A stretch of DNA of 64,000 nt from Streptomyces calvus (GTDB lineage Bacteria > Actinomycetota > Actinomycetes > Streptomycetales > Streptomycetaceae): NCBI RefSeq assembly GCF_006782915.1, contig NZ_VCNP01000056.1, positions 434,001 to 498,000 on the forward strand, in the 5' to 3' direction. Below are positions 15,027-24,643 of the stretch, piece after piece. The notes beneath the pieces are model-generated. The model worked only from the letters and a program-made list of their open reading frames with translations. It was not told where the DNA came from and did not search any database. Each line of letters starts with the position of its first letter. Position 1 is the first letter of the stretch. The position numbers were made by a program, and so were the translations under genes.

Positions 15027-15700
15027 TGTCCCGGTCGGCGCTGCTCGTCCTGGCCGACGGACGGTTCCCGGCCGGAGGGCACGCGCACTCCGGCGGGGCC
15101 GAGGCGGCCGTGGCCGCCGGGCGGATCACGGACGCCGCGAGCCTGGAGGACTTCTGCCGCGGACGGCTGCACACCACGGGACTGGTGTCGGCGGCCCTCG
15201 CCGCCTCCGCTGCGCTGGGCGCGGACCCGGCGGAACTGGACGCGGCCGCCGACGCCCGCACGCCCTCGCCCGCCCTGCGCACCGCCGCGCGCCGACTGGG
15301 CCGGCAACTGCTGCGGGCGGCCCGCGCGACCTGGCCGTCGGACGAACTCGACGGCCTGGCGCGGCGGTTCCCCAAGGGAGCGCACCAGCCGGTGGTCCTG
15401 GGCCTCACCGCACGGGCCGCCGGACTGGGGCCCGCCGACGCGGCGCACTGCGCGGTCCACGAGAGCGTGAGCGGACCGGCGACCGCGACGGTACGGCTGC
15501 TGGGCCTCGACCCGTTCGACGCGACGGCCGTGTCGGCGCGGCTGGCGCCGGAAGCGGACCGGGTGGTGGAGCGGGCGGTGGACGCGGCGCGCAGGGTGGC
15601 AGGCGAAGGGGTCGACGCGCTGCCCGCGGCGTCGGCTCCGCTGCTGGAGATCCTCGCGGAGGCGCATGCGGGGTGGTCGGTGCGGCTCTTCGCCTCGTAG
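15026..15700 (+). CDS. ureF: Urease accessory protein UreF
   Basis: UreF joins UreD and UreG in the complex that loads nickel into urease. The 224-residue product has the expected LLLADGRFPAGGHAHSGG start and an all-helical body with HESVSGPATATVRLLG. The ATG at 15026 overlaps the ureC stop. No ureE (nickel chaperone) gene is present; the His-rich N-terminus of UreG may compensate. Confidence 0.92.
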   Translation: MSRSALLVLADGRFPAGGHAHSGGAEAAVAAGRITDAASLEDFCRGRLHTTGLVSAALAASAALGADPAELDAAADARTPSPALRTAARRLGRQLLRAARATWPSDELDGLARRFPKGAHQPVVLGLTARAAGLGPADAAHCAVHESVSGPATATVRLLGLDPFDATAVSARLAPEADRVVERAVDAARRVAGEGVDALPAASAPLLEILAEAHAGWSVRLFAS

Positions 15701-15774
15701 GGGCGGGGTCGCCTCGCACGGGCAGCCGACCGGGGGCACCGGCCGCCCGTCTACGGTCCCCGTCCCGCGGACAT

Positions 15775-15862
15775 CCCCTCGGACCATCTCGAACCCCTCG
15801 GACCATCCGAACCCCTCGGACCATCTCGAACCCCCTCGGCCCTCGAACCCCATCGACCTGAA
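15775..15862. repeat. Degenerate tandem repeat inside the urease operon
   Basis: Three near-identical copies of CCCCTCGGACCATCTCGAA (15775-15793, 15794-15811, 15812-15830) are followed by two decayed copies to 15862. They fill much of the 207-bp gap between ureF and ureG. No promoter or terminator stem was recognised there, so cotranscription across it is likely but not certain. Confidence 0.8.
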
Positions 15863-15907
15863 CGGCCCCGTCCTCGAACGCCGGACGGGACGGAAACCGG
15901 AGCCGCC

Positions 15908-16587
<680 letters not shown>

Positions 16588-16591
<4 letters not shown>

Positions 16592-17358
16592 GAACCGCCG
16601 GCGTACGGGCCCTCGCCCGGATCCACGCCCGCGCCGACGGCCGCGGCGGGACCTGTCTGCCCGTGCTGGACGGCGACGGGCCGCTCGCGCCGCGGCGCAC
16701 GCGAGGAAGCGGCGGTGAGGCGCACGTCGTGCTGGTCGGCGCCATGAGCGGACCGCTCGGCGGGGACCACCTCACGGTGCGGGCGGACGTGGAACCGGGC
16801 GCCCGGCTCCGCGTCGGCTCGGCCGCCGCCACCATCGCCCTGCCCGGCCGGCACCCGGGCGGGGCACGCCAGGACGTCACGCTCACCGTCGCCGACGGCG
16901 GCGAACTGCACTGGCTGCCCGAGCAGTTGATCTGCGCCCAGGGCAGTGACCTGACCGTCACCACCCGAGCCGACCTCGCCCCCGGCGCCCGGCTCGTGCT
17001 GCGCGAGGAGCAGATCCTCGGGCGGGCCGCGGAGCAACCGGGACGGCTGCTGTCCCGTCTGACGGTACGGATCGGCGGGCGCACCGTCCTCGACCAGGAA
17101 CTGGCCTGCGGACCCGGAGCCACGGGCGGCTGGGACGGTCCTGCCGTGCTCGCGGGACGCCGCGCGGTCGGCCAACTCGTGCTGGTGGGACCGGAGTTCG
17201 AAGTAAGACCGGTCGGCGCGGGGCCGCTGGGGGAGGATGCGGCCGTCCTGCCGCTCGCCGGTCCCGCCGTGCTGGTGAGCGCCGTGGCGACCGACGCGCT
17301 GCGCCTGCGGCGCCTCCTGGACGAAGCCCAGGACCGCCTCGCCGCCCCGTCCGTTTGA
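16588..17358 (+). CDS. ureD: Urease accessory protein UreD
   Basis: UreD (UreH) is the scaffold that binds apo-urease and channels nickel from UreG. The product has the family's repeated beta structure, with GPLGGDHLTVRADVEPGARL, LHWLPEQLICAQGS and LVLREEQILGR. GTG 16588 forms a 4-nt GTGA overlap with the ureG stop and gives 256 residues; GTG 16579 is an alternative 3 codons upstream. It ends the urease operon. Confidence 0.9.
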
Positions 17359-17476
17359 CGGAACTCCTTTACCCGGTTATCGGATTGGCAAAGAAGGGCC
17401 GACGCCCCTGTCCCCGCGGGCCCCGCAGCGGCGAGGATCCCCCGTACCCATCGGGACGAGGCGGAAAGAGGCCCAC

Positions 17477-19078
17477 GTGAGGGACAGCAGAGCGAAGAGA
17501 CGGCGGACGGCGCTCGGTTCGGCCGGAGCGCTCGTCACGGCGACGCTCATAGCCGGCGCCGTCGCGGCGCCCACGGCGAACGCGACGGCGGACGCGCGAC
17601 ACGGCGGCGACCGCGAGGCCAGGGGCGTCGCCGTCGCCGCCGCCCGGGCCGCGAGGGCCGGCATCGACTGGCGGGACTGCCCCGCCGACTGGAACCTGCC
17701 CAAGCCCATCCAGTGCGGCTGGGTCTCGGTCCCGCTCGACTACGCCGAGCCGCACGGCAAGCAGATCAAGCTCGCCGTCGACCGCATCGGCAACACCGGC
17801 ACCGCCGACGAGCGCCAGGGCGCGCTCCTGTACAACCCCGGCGGTCCCGGCGGCTCCGGCCTGCGCTTCCCGGCCCGGGTCACCGGCAAGAACCCGGTCT
17901 GGGCCAAGACGGCCGAGGCGTACGACTTCGTCGGCTTCGACCCGCGCGGCGTCGGCAGGTCCGCGCCCATCTCCTGCGCCGACCCGCAGGAGTTCGTCAA
18001 GGCGCCCAAGATGGACCCGGTGCCCGGCTCCGAGGCCGACAAGCTCGCCCAGCGAAAGCTCGCCCGCGAGTACGCCGAGGGCTGCTACGAGCGCAGCGGC
18101 GAGATGCTGGCGCACATGACCACGCCGAACACCGCGCGCGACCTCGACGTCATCCGCGCCGCCCTCGGCGAGAAGAAGCTCAACTTCCTCGGCGTCTCCT
18201 ACGGCACCTACCTCGGCGCCGTCTACGCCACCCTCTTCCCGGGCCACGTCCGCCGCATGGTCGTGGACAGCGTCGTCAACCCCTCCCGGGAGAAGATCTG
18301 GTACCAGGCCAACCTGGACCAGGACGTCGCCTTCGAGGGCCGCTGGAAGGACTGGCAGGACTGGGTGGCGAGCAACGACGCCACCTTCCACCTCGGCACC
18401 ACCCGGGAAGCCGTCCAGGCCCAGTGGCTGAAACTGCGCGCCACCGCCGCGAAGGACCCGATCGGCGGCGTCGTCGGACCGGCCGAGCTGACCGGCTTCT
18501 TCCAGAGCGCCCCGTACTACGACTCCGCCTGGATCCCGGTCGCCACCGTCTTCGGCAAGTACGTCGCCGGCGACACCCAGGCCCTCGTCGACGCCGCCGC
18601 ACCCGACCTCTCCGACACCGCGGGCAACGCCGCCTCCGAGAACGGCAACGCCGTCTACACGGCCGTGGAGTGCACCGACGCCAAGTGGCCCACCAACTGG
18701 CGGACATGGGACCGCGACAACACCCGGCTGCACCGCGACCACCCGTTCATGACCTGGGCCAACGCCTGGATGAACCTGCCCTGCGCCACCTGGCCGGTCA
18801 AGCAGCGGACCCCGGTGGACGTCACGTCCGGCAAGGGCCTGCCGCCCGTGCTGATCGTGCAGGCCGAACGGGACGCGGCCACCCCCTACGGCGGCGCCCT
18901 CGAACTGCACCGGCGGCTCAAGGGCTCCCGCCTCGTCACCGAGCGGGACGCCGGATCCCACGGCGTCACCGGCCTGGTCAACCCCTGCGTCAACGACCGG
19001 GTCGACACCTACCTGCTCACCGGCCGGCTGGACCGGACCGACGTGACGTGCGCGCCGCACGCCACGCCGAAGCCGTAA
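17477..19078 (+). CDS. Secreted alpha/beta hydrolase, tripeptidyl-aminopeptidase (TAP) type
   Basis: This 533-residue exported enzyme starts at GTG 17477 with a twin-Arg-like basic region (RAKRRR), a hydrophobic core and APTANATA cleavage sites around residues 30-38. The peptidase S33/TAP fold follows: oxyanion NPGGPGGSG (about 120), FDPRGVGRS (about 154), nucleophile Ser241 in GVSYGTYLG, then VQAERDAATP (Asp) and AGSHGVTG (His) near the C-terminus. Relatives remove N-terminal tripeptides from extracellular proteins. It is a single gene, followed by a strong terminator. Confidence 0.9.
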   Translation: MRDSRAKRRRTALGSAGALVTATLIAGAVAAPTANATADARHGGDREARGVAVAAARAARAGIDWRDCPADWNLPKPIQCGWVSVPLDYAEPHGKQIKLAVDRIGNTGTADERQGALLYNPGGPGGSGLRFPARVTGKNPVWAKTAEAYDFVGFDPRGVGRSAPISCADPQEFVKAPKMDPVPGSEADKLAQRKLAREYAEGCYERSGEMLAHMTTPNTARDLDVIRAALGEKKLNFLGVSYGTYLGAVYATLFPGHVRRMVVDSVVNPSREKIWYQANLDQDVAFEGRWKDWQDWVASNDATFHLGTTREAVQAQWLKLRATAAKDPIGGVVGPAELTGFFQSAPYYDSAWIPVATVFGKYVAGDTQALVDAAAPDLSDTAGNAASENGNAVYTAVECTDAKWPTNWRTWDRDNTRLHRDHPFMTWANAWMNLPCATWPVKQRTPVDVTSGKGLPPVLIVQAERDAATPYGGALELHRRLKGSRLVTERDAGSHGVTGLVNPCVNDRVDTYLLTGRLDRTDVTCAPHATPKP

Positions 19079-19096
19079 CCTCCGACGCCGTACGGC

Positions 19097-19131
19097 ACGA
19101 GGGGCGGCCGGTACCACCGGCCGCCCCTCGT
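19097..19131. terminator. Perfect 16-bp stem, bidirectional terminator
   Basis: Arms 19097-19112 (ACGAGGGGCGGCCGGT) and 19116-19131 are exact reverse complements with a 3-nt loop, between the convergent hydrolase and acyltransferase genes. Confidence 0.8.
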
Positions 19132-19149
19132 CGCCGCGCCACCGGCGGG

Positions 19150-19875
19150 TCAGCCCGACGGCATCCTCGGGAACCGGCGCTTGTCCTGCGCCCTGCGCTC
19201 GGCCTCCTCGGCCTTGGCGACGGCCGCGTACTGGTCGACGTACTCCTGCTCGGACAGGCTCAGGATGGAGTACATGATCTCGTCGGTGACGGCGCGCAGG
19301 ACCGCCTTCTCACCCTCCATGCCCGCATAGCGCGAGAAGTCCAGCGGGGCACCGAAGCGGATCACCACCGGATGGATCCGGGGGATCACCTTGCCGGGCG
19401 GCTGCGCCTCGAACGTGCCGATCATCGCGCACGGAATCACCGGGACGCCCGCCTTGAGCGCCATCACCGCGACCCCGACCTTGCCCTTGTAGAGGCGGCC
19501 GTCGTGCGAACGGGTGCCCTCCGGGTAGATGCCGAGCAGTTCCCCCCGGCCCAGCACCCCCAGCCCCTCCCGGATCGCGGCCTGCCCGGCGTCCTTGCCG
19601 GACCGGTCGACCGGGATCTGCCCGGCGCTGTGGAAGAAGAAGGCCGTCAGCCTGCCCTTGAGGCCGGGCCCGGTGAAGTACTCGGCCTTGGCGAGGAACG
19701 TGATGCGCCGCTTCAGCACGGCCGGCATCAGGAAGTGGTCCGAGAACGACAGGTGGTTGCCCGCCACGATGGCGGCACCGGACGACGGAACGTGCTCGAG
19801 ACCCTCTATTCGCGGCCGGAAGACCAGTTTCAGCAGCGGGCCCAGCAGCACGTACTTGAGCAGGTAGTAGAACAA
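19150..19875 (-). CDS. 1-acyl-sn-glycerol-3-phosphate acyltransferase (PlsC family)
   Basis: This membrane-associated acyltransferase forms phosphatidic acid from lysophosphatidate. The motifs are in order: NHLSFSD (catalytic HxxxxD), FFFHSAGQIPVDRSG, IYPEGTRS and VPVIPCAMIGT. TTG 19875 is preferred because a GAGGAG site lies 7 nt upstream and the product then begins FYYLLKYVLLGPLL, as in relatives; the GTG at 19890 is possible. An acidic/basic helical tail follows the catalytic domain. Confidence 0.85.
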   Translation of the reverse strand: MFYYLLKYVLLGPLLKLVFRPRIEGLEHVPSSGAAIVAGNHLSFSDHFLMPAVLKRRITFLAKAEYFTGPGLKGRLTAFFFHSAGQIPVDRSGKDAGQAAIREGLGVLGRGELLGIYPEGTRSHDGRLYKGKVGVAVMALKAGVPVIPCAMIGTFEAQPPGKVIPRIHPVVIRFGAPLDFSRYAGMEGEKAVLRAVTDEIMYSILSLSEQEYVDQYAAVAKAEEAERRAQDKRRFPRMPSG

Positions 19876-20068
19876 GGGCACGCTCCTCACTCCGGCGGAC
19901 GGGCGGTGCCGCCGCGTTCCAGCAGGCCATCCGGCACGTCGTGGGCCGCCAGTCTAGGTCCGGGCCGCCCGCCGCGGCACCACCGCGTCGGACGCGGGGA
20001 CACCGTACTGTGCCGGACGGCTGAACGCCCGTCAGCGGGCGCGCACCGCGGGGAGTAGGCTCCGAAGC

Positions 20069-20524
20069 ATGCGGATCGCCGTCTCCTCCGACATGGACGA
20101 ACCCGTCGCCCGCGCGCTCCTCGACGAGCTGCGCGAGCGCGGCCACGACGTACGCGCGCACGGCGCCCTCAGCCCCGGTGACGACCCGCAGTGGGCGTTC
20201 TGCACGGAGGCCGCCGCCCGCGAGGTCGCCGACGGCACCGCCGACCAGGCGGTGGTGTGCTGCTGGACCGGCACGGGCGCCTCGATCGCCGCGAACAAGG
20301 TGCCCGGCGTCCGCGCCGCCCTGTGCACCGACGCCTACACCGCCGACGGCGCCCGCCGCTGGAACGACGCCAACGTGCTGGCGCTCAGCCTGCGGCTGAC
20401 CTCCGGGCCGCTGCTGAAAGAGATCCTCGACGCCTGGTTCGCCGGTGCGCCCAGCGACGACCCGGAGGACCGGCGCAACGTGGAGCGCACGGCACGCCTC
20501 GATCAGGCCCGCACCGGCTCCTGA
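20069..20524 (+). CDS. RpiB/LacAB-family sugar-phosphate isomerase
   Basis: This 151-residue protein matches the RpiB/LacAB fold: MRIAVSSDMDEPVA at the start, then CWTGTGASIAANKVPGVRAALCTDAYTA and NDANVLALS. In place of the catalytic Cys-Gly-(S/T)-Gly motif it reads CCWTGTGAS, so a Cys is still present. Typical substrates are ribose-5-phosphate or allose-6-phosphate; which applies is not visible. A TAGGCT (20056-20061) ends 7 nt before the ATG, so it may be leaderless. It converges on the phosphatase gene with a 23-nt gap. Confidence 0.8.
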   Translation: MRIAVSSDMDEPVARALLDELRERGHDVRAHGALSPGDDPQWAFCTEAAAREVADGTADQAVVCCWTGTGASIAANKVPGVRAALCTDAYTADGARRWNDANVLALSLRLTSGPLLKEILDAWFAGAPSDDPEDRRNVERTARLDQARTGS

Positions 20525-20547
20525 CCCGCGACGAGTCCGCCGGACGG

Positions 20548-21777
20548 TCACAGCCGTACGACGACCAGCGCCGTGTCGTCGGTGGCGCCGCCCGGCGGCA
20601 GCAGCTCCAGCAGCACGATGTCGGCGAGCGCCTCGGGGTCCCGTGTCCGGTGCCGGTGCAGCGAATCGGCGAGCCGCGTCAGCCCGGTGTCGATGTCCTC
20701 CCGGCGCCGTTCGACCAGACCGTCGGTGTAGAGCACCAGGGTGGCACCCGGCTCGAACGCCGTCACCGCCTCGGGCCTCGGCACCGGGTCGGGCCGGGCG
20801 TCCAGCGGCGGGTCGGTGGCCCGGTCGAGGAACTCCACCCGTCCGTCGTGGTGGACCAGCACCGGCGGCGGATGCCCGGCACTGCTGTAGGTGACGGTGT
20901 TCCGGTCGAAGTCGACGAACGTCGTCACCGCGGTCGCGGACTCCGCGCCGTCCACCACGTGCGCGTAGCGGCCCACCACGTTCAGCGCCTGCGCCGGCCC
21001 GTCCGCCACCCGGGAGGCCGCGCTCAGCGCGCTGCGCAGCTGCCCCATGACGCAGGCCGCCGCCAGACCGTGACCCACCACGTCGCCCACGGACACGCCG
21101 AGGCGGTGCCCGCCCACCAGGTCGACCAGGTCGTACCAGTCGCCGCACACGGTGAGCGCGCCCATCGCGGGCCGGTAGCGTACGGCGACCCGCTCGTGGA
21201 GGGTCGGCCGGCGCGCGGGCAGCATCGCCTCCTGCAGCGCCGGCGCCACCTCCCGCTCCCGCGCGTGCGCCTGGCGCAGCCGGTTGTTGAGCTCCTGCAG
21301 CTCCCGCGCGCGGGCGTACAGCTCGGCCTCCCGCACCCGCTCGGGACCGGTGCCAGCGCGGCCGCTCACCCGGAGCAGCTCGGTGACCTCCTCGATGCGG
21401 TGCACGATCAGGACGACGTTCCCGTCGGGCCCGAACACCGGCGTGTTCACCGGGCTCCAGTAGCGCTCCTCCCACTCGCCGGGGCGCTCGGTGCTCTCGA
21501 CGTCGTAGCGCTGCACGGCCATGGTGTCGCGCTCACCGGTGGCCAGCACCCGGTGCAGTGAGGCCCGCAGACTGTCCGCGCCCCTGGACTCGCGGTCGTT
21601 CGGGTTGTCCGGGAAGACGTCGAACACGAAACGGCCCACCAGAGCCTCCCGCGGGCGTCCCGACCCGCGCACGAACGCCTCGTTGACGTCCGCGAGGACC
21701 AGCTCCGGGGTGAGCAGCGCCACCATGCCGGGCAGGGCCTGGTAGACCGCCGCGTAGTCGATCGACGTCTCCGCCAT
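20548..21777 (-). CDS. PAS-domain PP2C (SpoIIE-type) phosphatase
   Basis: This 409-residue regulator has one PAS domain (residues about 8-125), a coiled-coil linker (ELQELNNRLRQAHARERE) and a SpoIIE/RsbU phosphatase domain with the metal motifs CGDWYDLV, GVSVGDVVGHG and TLVLYTDGLVERR. Such enzymes dephosphorylate anti-anti-sigma factors in partner-switch systems. It starts 11 nt after the large sensor-phosphatase gene and so shares its operon. Confidence 0.9.
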   Translation of the reverse strand: MAETSIDYAAVYQALPGMVALLTPELVLADVNEAFVRGSGRPREALVGRFVFDVFPDNPNDRESRGADSLRASLHRVLATGERDTMAVQRYDVESTERPGEWEERYWSPVNTPVFGPDGNVVLIVHRIEEVTELLRVSGRAGTGPERVREAELYARARELQELNNRLRQAHAREREVAPALQEAMLPARRPTLHERVAVRYRPAMGALTVCGDWYDLVDLVGGHRLGVSVGDVVGHGLAAACVMGQLRSALSAASRVADGPAQALNVVGRYAHVVDGAESATAVTTFVDFDRNTVTYSSAGHPPPVLVHHDGRVEFLDRATDPPLDARPDPVPRPEAVTAFEPGATLVLYTDGLVERRREDIDTGLTRLADSLHRHRTRDPEALADIVLLELLPPGGATDDTALVVVRL

Positions 21778-21788
21778 TGGCCACATCC

Positions 21789-24242
21789 CTACGGCGGCGG
21801 TGCGGTCAGCGACTGCTCCGCCCAGATGATCTTCCCTTCGGGGACGAACCGGGTGCCCCACCGCTGGGCCAGCTGGGAGACCAGCAGCAGCCCGCGCCCG
21901 CCCTCGTCCGTCGCGCGCGGATGACGCAGATGGGGCGCGGAGGCCCCGCCGTCGAACACCTCGCACACCAGTGCCCGCTCCCGGACCAGCCGCAGCCGGA
22001 CCGGGCCGGCGGCGTGCCGGATGGCGTTGGTGACCAGTTCGCTGACGATCAGCTCGGTGGTGAAGACCAGCTCCTCCAGGCCCCAGTGGGCCAGCTGCCG
22101 GGTGGCGGCCCTGCGGGCCTCCGCCACCACGGACGGCTCCACCGGCAGGTCCTTGACCGCGACCTGCGCCGGATCCAGCCGCCGGGTACGGGCCATCAGC
22201 AGGGCCACGTCGTCGTAGGGCCGGGCCGGGACCAGCATGTCGACCACGGCACGGCAGCTCGGCTCCAGCGCGGGGCCGGCCCCCTCCAGCGCCCGCCGCA
22301 GCAGCTCCCGGTCCGCGCCGGCGGGCGACATACCGCCGGCGCCGAGCAGACCGTCGGTGTGCAGGGCGAGCGTGCTGCCCTCGGCCAGGGTCAGTTCCAC
22401 CGCCTCGAACGGCGGCCCGCCCACGCCGAGCGCCGGGCCCTGCGGCAGCTCCACGAAGGTGACCGTGCCGTCGGGCGCCACGACGGCGGGCGCGGGATGG
22501 CCGGCCGCGGCCATCGCGCACCGGCCGTCCACCGGGTCGTAGACCACGTACAGGCAGTCGGCCCCGACGGACTGCCCGGCGTCGTCCCGGGACTGCCGCC
22601 CGTCGCCCTCGTCCCGCGCCGACCGGCCCACCAGGTCGTCCAGGTGGGCGAGCACCTCCTCGGGCGGCAGATCGATGGCGGCCAGCGTCCGCACGGCGGT
22701 CCGCAGCCGCCCCATCGCCGCGGCGGCGTCGATGCCGTGGCCCGGCACCTCGCCGACGACCAGGGCGACGCGGGCCCCGGACAGCGGGATCAGGTCGTAC
22801 CAGTCGCCGCCCAGCCCGGTCAGCTCGTCGGCCGGGCGGTAGCACGCGGACACCTCGACGGCGTCCAGCTCGGGCAGCCGGCGGGGCAGCAGGCTGCGCT
22901 GCAGGACGAGCGCGGCGTCCCGTTCGCGGGTGTAGCGCCGGGCGTTGTCGACGCAGACGGCGGCCCGGGAGACGACGTCCTCGGCCAGACTGAGGTCGTC
23001 CTGGTCGAAGGGGTTCTCACGGCGGCGGCGGAAGAACGTGGTGATGCCGAGCGTGGTGCCACGGGCCCGCACCGGGACGATCATCACGCTCTGCAGGCCC
23101 AGCTCCAGGAACGTGGACCCGCGGTCGCCCGGGCCCGTCACGGCCCACTCCTCGGCGAGCGGGTCGAGCTCCTGCCGCCAGGCCCGGCCCGTGGTCAGGC
23201 AGCGCACCGGCGGGGAGCCCGCCAGGTAGGCCACCACCGCACCGGACTCCACGGCCCTGCGCGGCAGGTCCTCGTACAGCGACCGGTGGCCGGCGCGCAG
23301 CAGCACCACCCGGTCGGAGTCGGTGAGCGGTCCGGGCCGCAGCTCGGCACCCCGCAGCACCGTCTCCAGCAGATCCACGACCACGAAGTCCGCGAGTCCG
23401 GGCACCGCGACGTCCGCCAGTTCCTGCGCGGTGACCATGACGTCCAGGGTGCGGCCGATGCGCTCGCCCGCCCGGTCGAGCAGGGCGAGGCGCTGCCGGG
23501 CCCGGTGCCGCTCGGTGACGTCCACGACGGTGTAGTACACGCCCATCGGCCGGCCCCGCTCGTCGTCCAGCCGGGTGAACGACATCATGTGCGCCGTCTC
23601 GCGCAGCGGCGCGGAACGCGCCCGGCCGACGTGCTCGTAGCCGACGACCTGACGGCCGGTGTCCAGCACGTACCGCATCTGCGTCTCCACCGCCGCGGCG
23701 TCCAGGCCCGGCTGGACGTCCGCGAACCGCAGGCCCAGGCGCCGCGGCGGCGGGCCGCCGCCGAACTGCTCCAGGGCGGCGTTCGACCACACGTAGCGCA
23801 GATCGGTGTCCACGACGGCGATGCCGATGGACGAGCCCGCGACCATCTGTTCCAGCACGCCGCGGCTCATGTCCCAGCCGGCCGCCCCCGCCAGCTCCGA
23901 CAGCAGCACCAGCAGCGACGAGCGGCCCCGCGGCTCCACGGCCGGGGTGATCCGCACCATCACGGGCACCGGCCGCCCGTCCCGGTGCCGGGCCGTCATC
24001 AGGCCGGCCCAGTCGCCGTCCGACCGGCACCGCTCGACCAGGTCGGGCACCCGCTCCGCGTCCTCGGGAACCAGCAGCTCGGCGAACTTCCGGCCCACCG
24101 CCTCGGACGCCCGGTGCCCGAGCAGCCGCTCGGCCCGGACGGTCCAGCCGCTCACCATGCCGTGCGGATCGAGCAGCAGGGGTACGGCGTCGGCCACATC
24201 GAACCTCTGCCGGGCTGCGTCCCGCTCCTCGTGTCCGCCCAC
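21789..24242 (-). CDS. Multidomain sensor: PAS-PAS-GAF-PP2C-HATPase
   Basis: This 817-residue protein combines two PAS domains (about 15-115 and 130-245), a GAF domain (about 260-420), a SpoIIE-type phosphatase (LGGDWYDLIPL, LVVGEVPGHGIDAAAAMG, LALHTDGLL; about 430-650) and a C-terminal anti-sigma ATPase (ELVTNAIRHA, DEGGRGLLLVSQLAQRWG; about 690-805). It thus joins both halves of a partner switch, phosphatase and kinase, in one polypeptide. The GTG at 24242 is the longest sensible start. It heads an operon with the PAS-phosphatase; the partner anti-anti-sigma factor is not in the window. Confidence 0.9.
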   Translation of the reverse strand: MGGHEERDAARQRFDVADAVPLLLDPHGMVSGWTVRAERLLGHRASEAVGRKFAELLVPEDAERVPDLVERCRSDGDWAGLMTARHRDGRPVPVMVRITPAVEPRGRSSLLVLLSELAGAAGWDMSRGVLEQMVAGSSIGIAVVDTDLRYVWSNAALEQFGGGPPPRRLGLRFADVQPGLDAAAVETQMRYVLDTGRQVVGYEHVGRARSAPLRETAHMMSFTRLDDERGRPMGVYYTVVDVTERHRARQRLALLDRAGERIGRTLDVMVTAQELADVAVPGLADFVVVDLLETVLRGAELRPGPLTDSDRVVLLRAGHRSLYEDLPRRAVESGAVVAYLAGSPPVRCLTTGRAWRQELDPLAEEWAVTGPGDRGSTFLELGLQSVMIVPVRARGTTLGITTFFRRRRENPFDQDDLSLAEDVVSRAAVCVDNARRYTRERDAALVLQRSLLPRRLPELDAVEVSACYRPADELTGLGGDWYDLIPLSGARVALVVGEVPGHGIDAAAAMGRLRTAVRTLAAIDLPPEEVLAHLDDLVGRSARDEGDGRQSRDDAGQSVGADCLYVVYDPVDGRCAMAAAGHPAPAVVAPDGTVTFVELPQGPALGVGGPPFEAVELTLAEGSTLALHTDGLLGAGGMSPAGADRELLRRALEGAGPALEPSCRAVVDMLVPARPYDDVALLMARTRRLDPAQVAVKDLPVEPSVVAEARRAATRQLAHWGLEELVFTTELIVSELVTNAIRHAAGPVRLRLVRERALVCEVFDGGASAPHLRHPRATDEGGRGLLLVSQLAQRWGTRFVPEGKIIWAEQSLTAPPP

Positions 24243-24442
24243 CGAGCCGACCTCTCTGTCGCTGAGAGTGGTCCACCACCTTCTCGTCCATCTTCACCCG
24301 GGAAGGCCGTCGAGGGCTCCCCGGAGGTGCGCCGGCGGTGAACGGCCGCTCGGCCCGCACCCGGGTGACGGGCCGCGCGACCCGGTACCGCGGCGGCGGC
24401 CCCGGCGCGCCGGATCGGTGCGACCGGCCGAACGATTCTGTT

Positions 24443-24570
24443 CCGGCCGGTGCCGGCCTTCACGGTCCCGGAAGGACGAAGGCCGGCCGGTGCCGGCCTT
24501 CACGATCCCGCAGGCACGAAGGCCGGCCGGTGCCGGCCCTCACGACCCGCAAGGGGCACGAAGGCCGGCG
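24443..24570. repeat. Three 40-bp tandem repeats, each with a hairpin
   Basis: A 40-bp unit starting CCGGCCGGTGCCGGCC recurs exactly 40 bp apart (about 24443, 24483 and 24523). At each junction GAAGGCCGGC-CGGT-GCCGGCCTTC makes a perfect 10-bp stem with a 4-nt loop. It lies behind rocD (same strand, ending at 24644), so the stems probably terminate that operon. A separate 10-bp unit GCCGACGGGT is repeated three times at 24591-24620. The rest of 24243-24643 shows no gene. Confidence 0.85.
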
Positions 24571-24643
24571 CCACGCCCGCCGGCGGACGGACCGACGGGT
24601 GCCGACGGGTGCCGACGGGTCCGCCAAGGCGGCGGTCCGCGCC

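Noticed and set aside
21777..24341. An 854-codon plus-strand frame across the sensor phosphatase gene.
   Set aside because: The minus strand encodes PAS, GAF, PP2C and HATPase domains over the same bases; the plus frame is low-complexity Arg/Gln/His.
24443..24620. A possible CRISPR array behind rocD.
   Set aside because: The repeats are directly adjacent with no unique spacers, and no cas gene is near.
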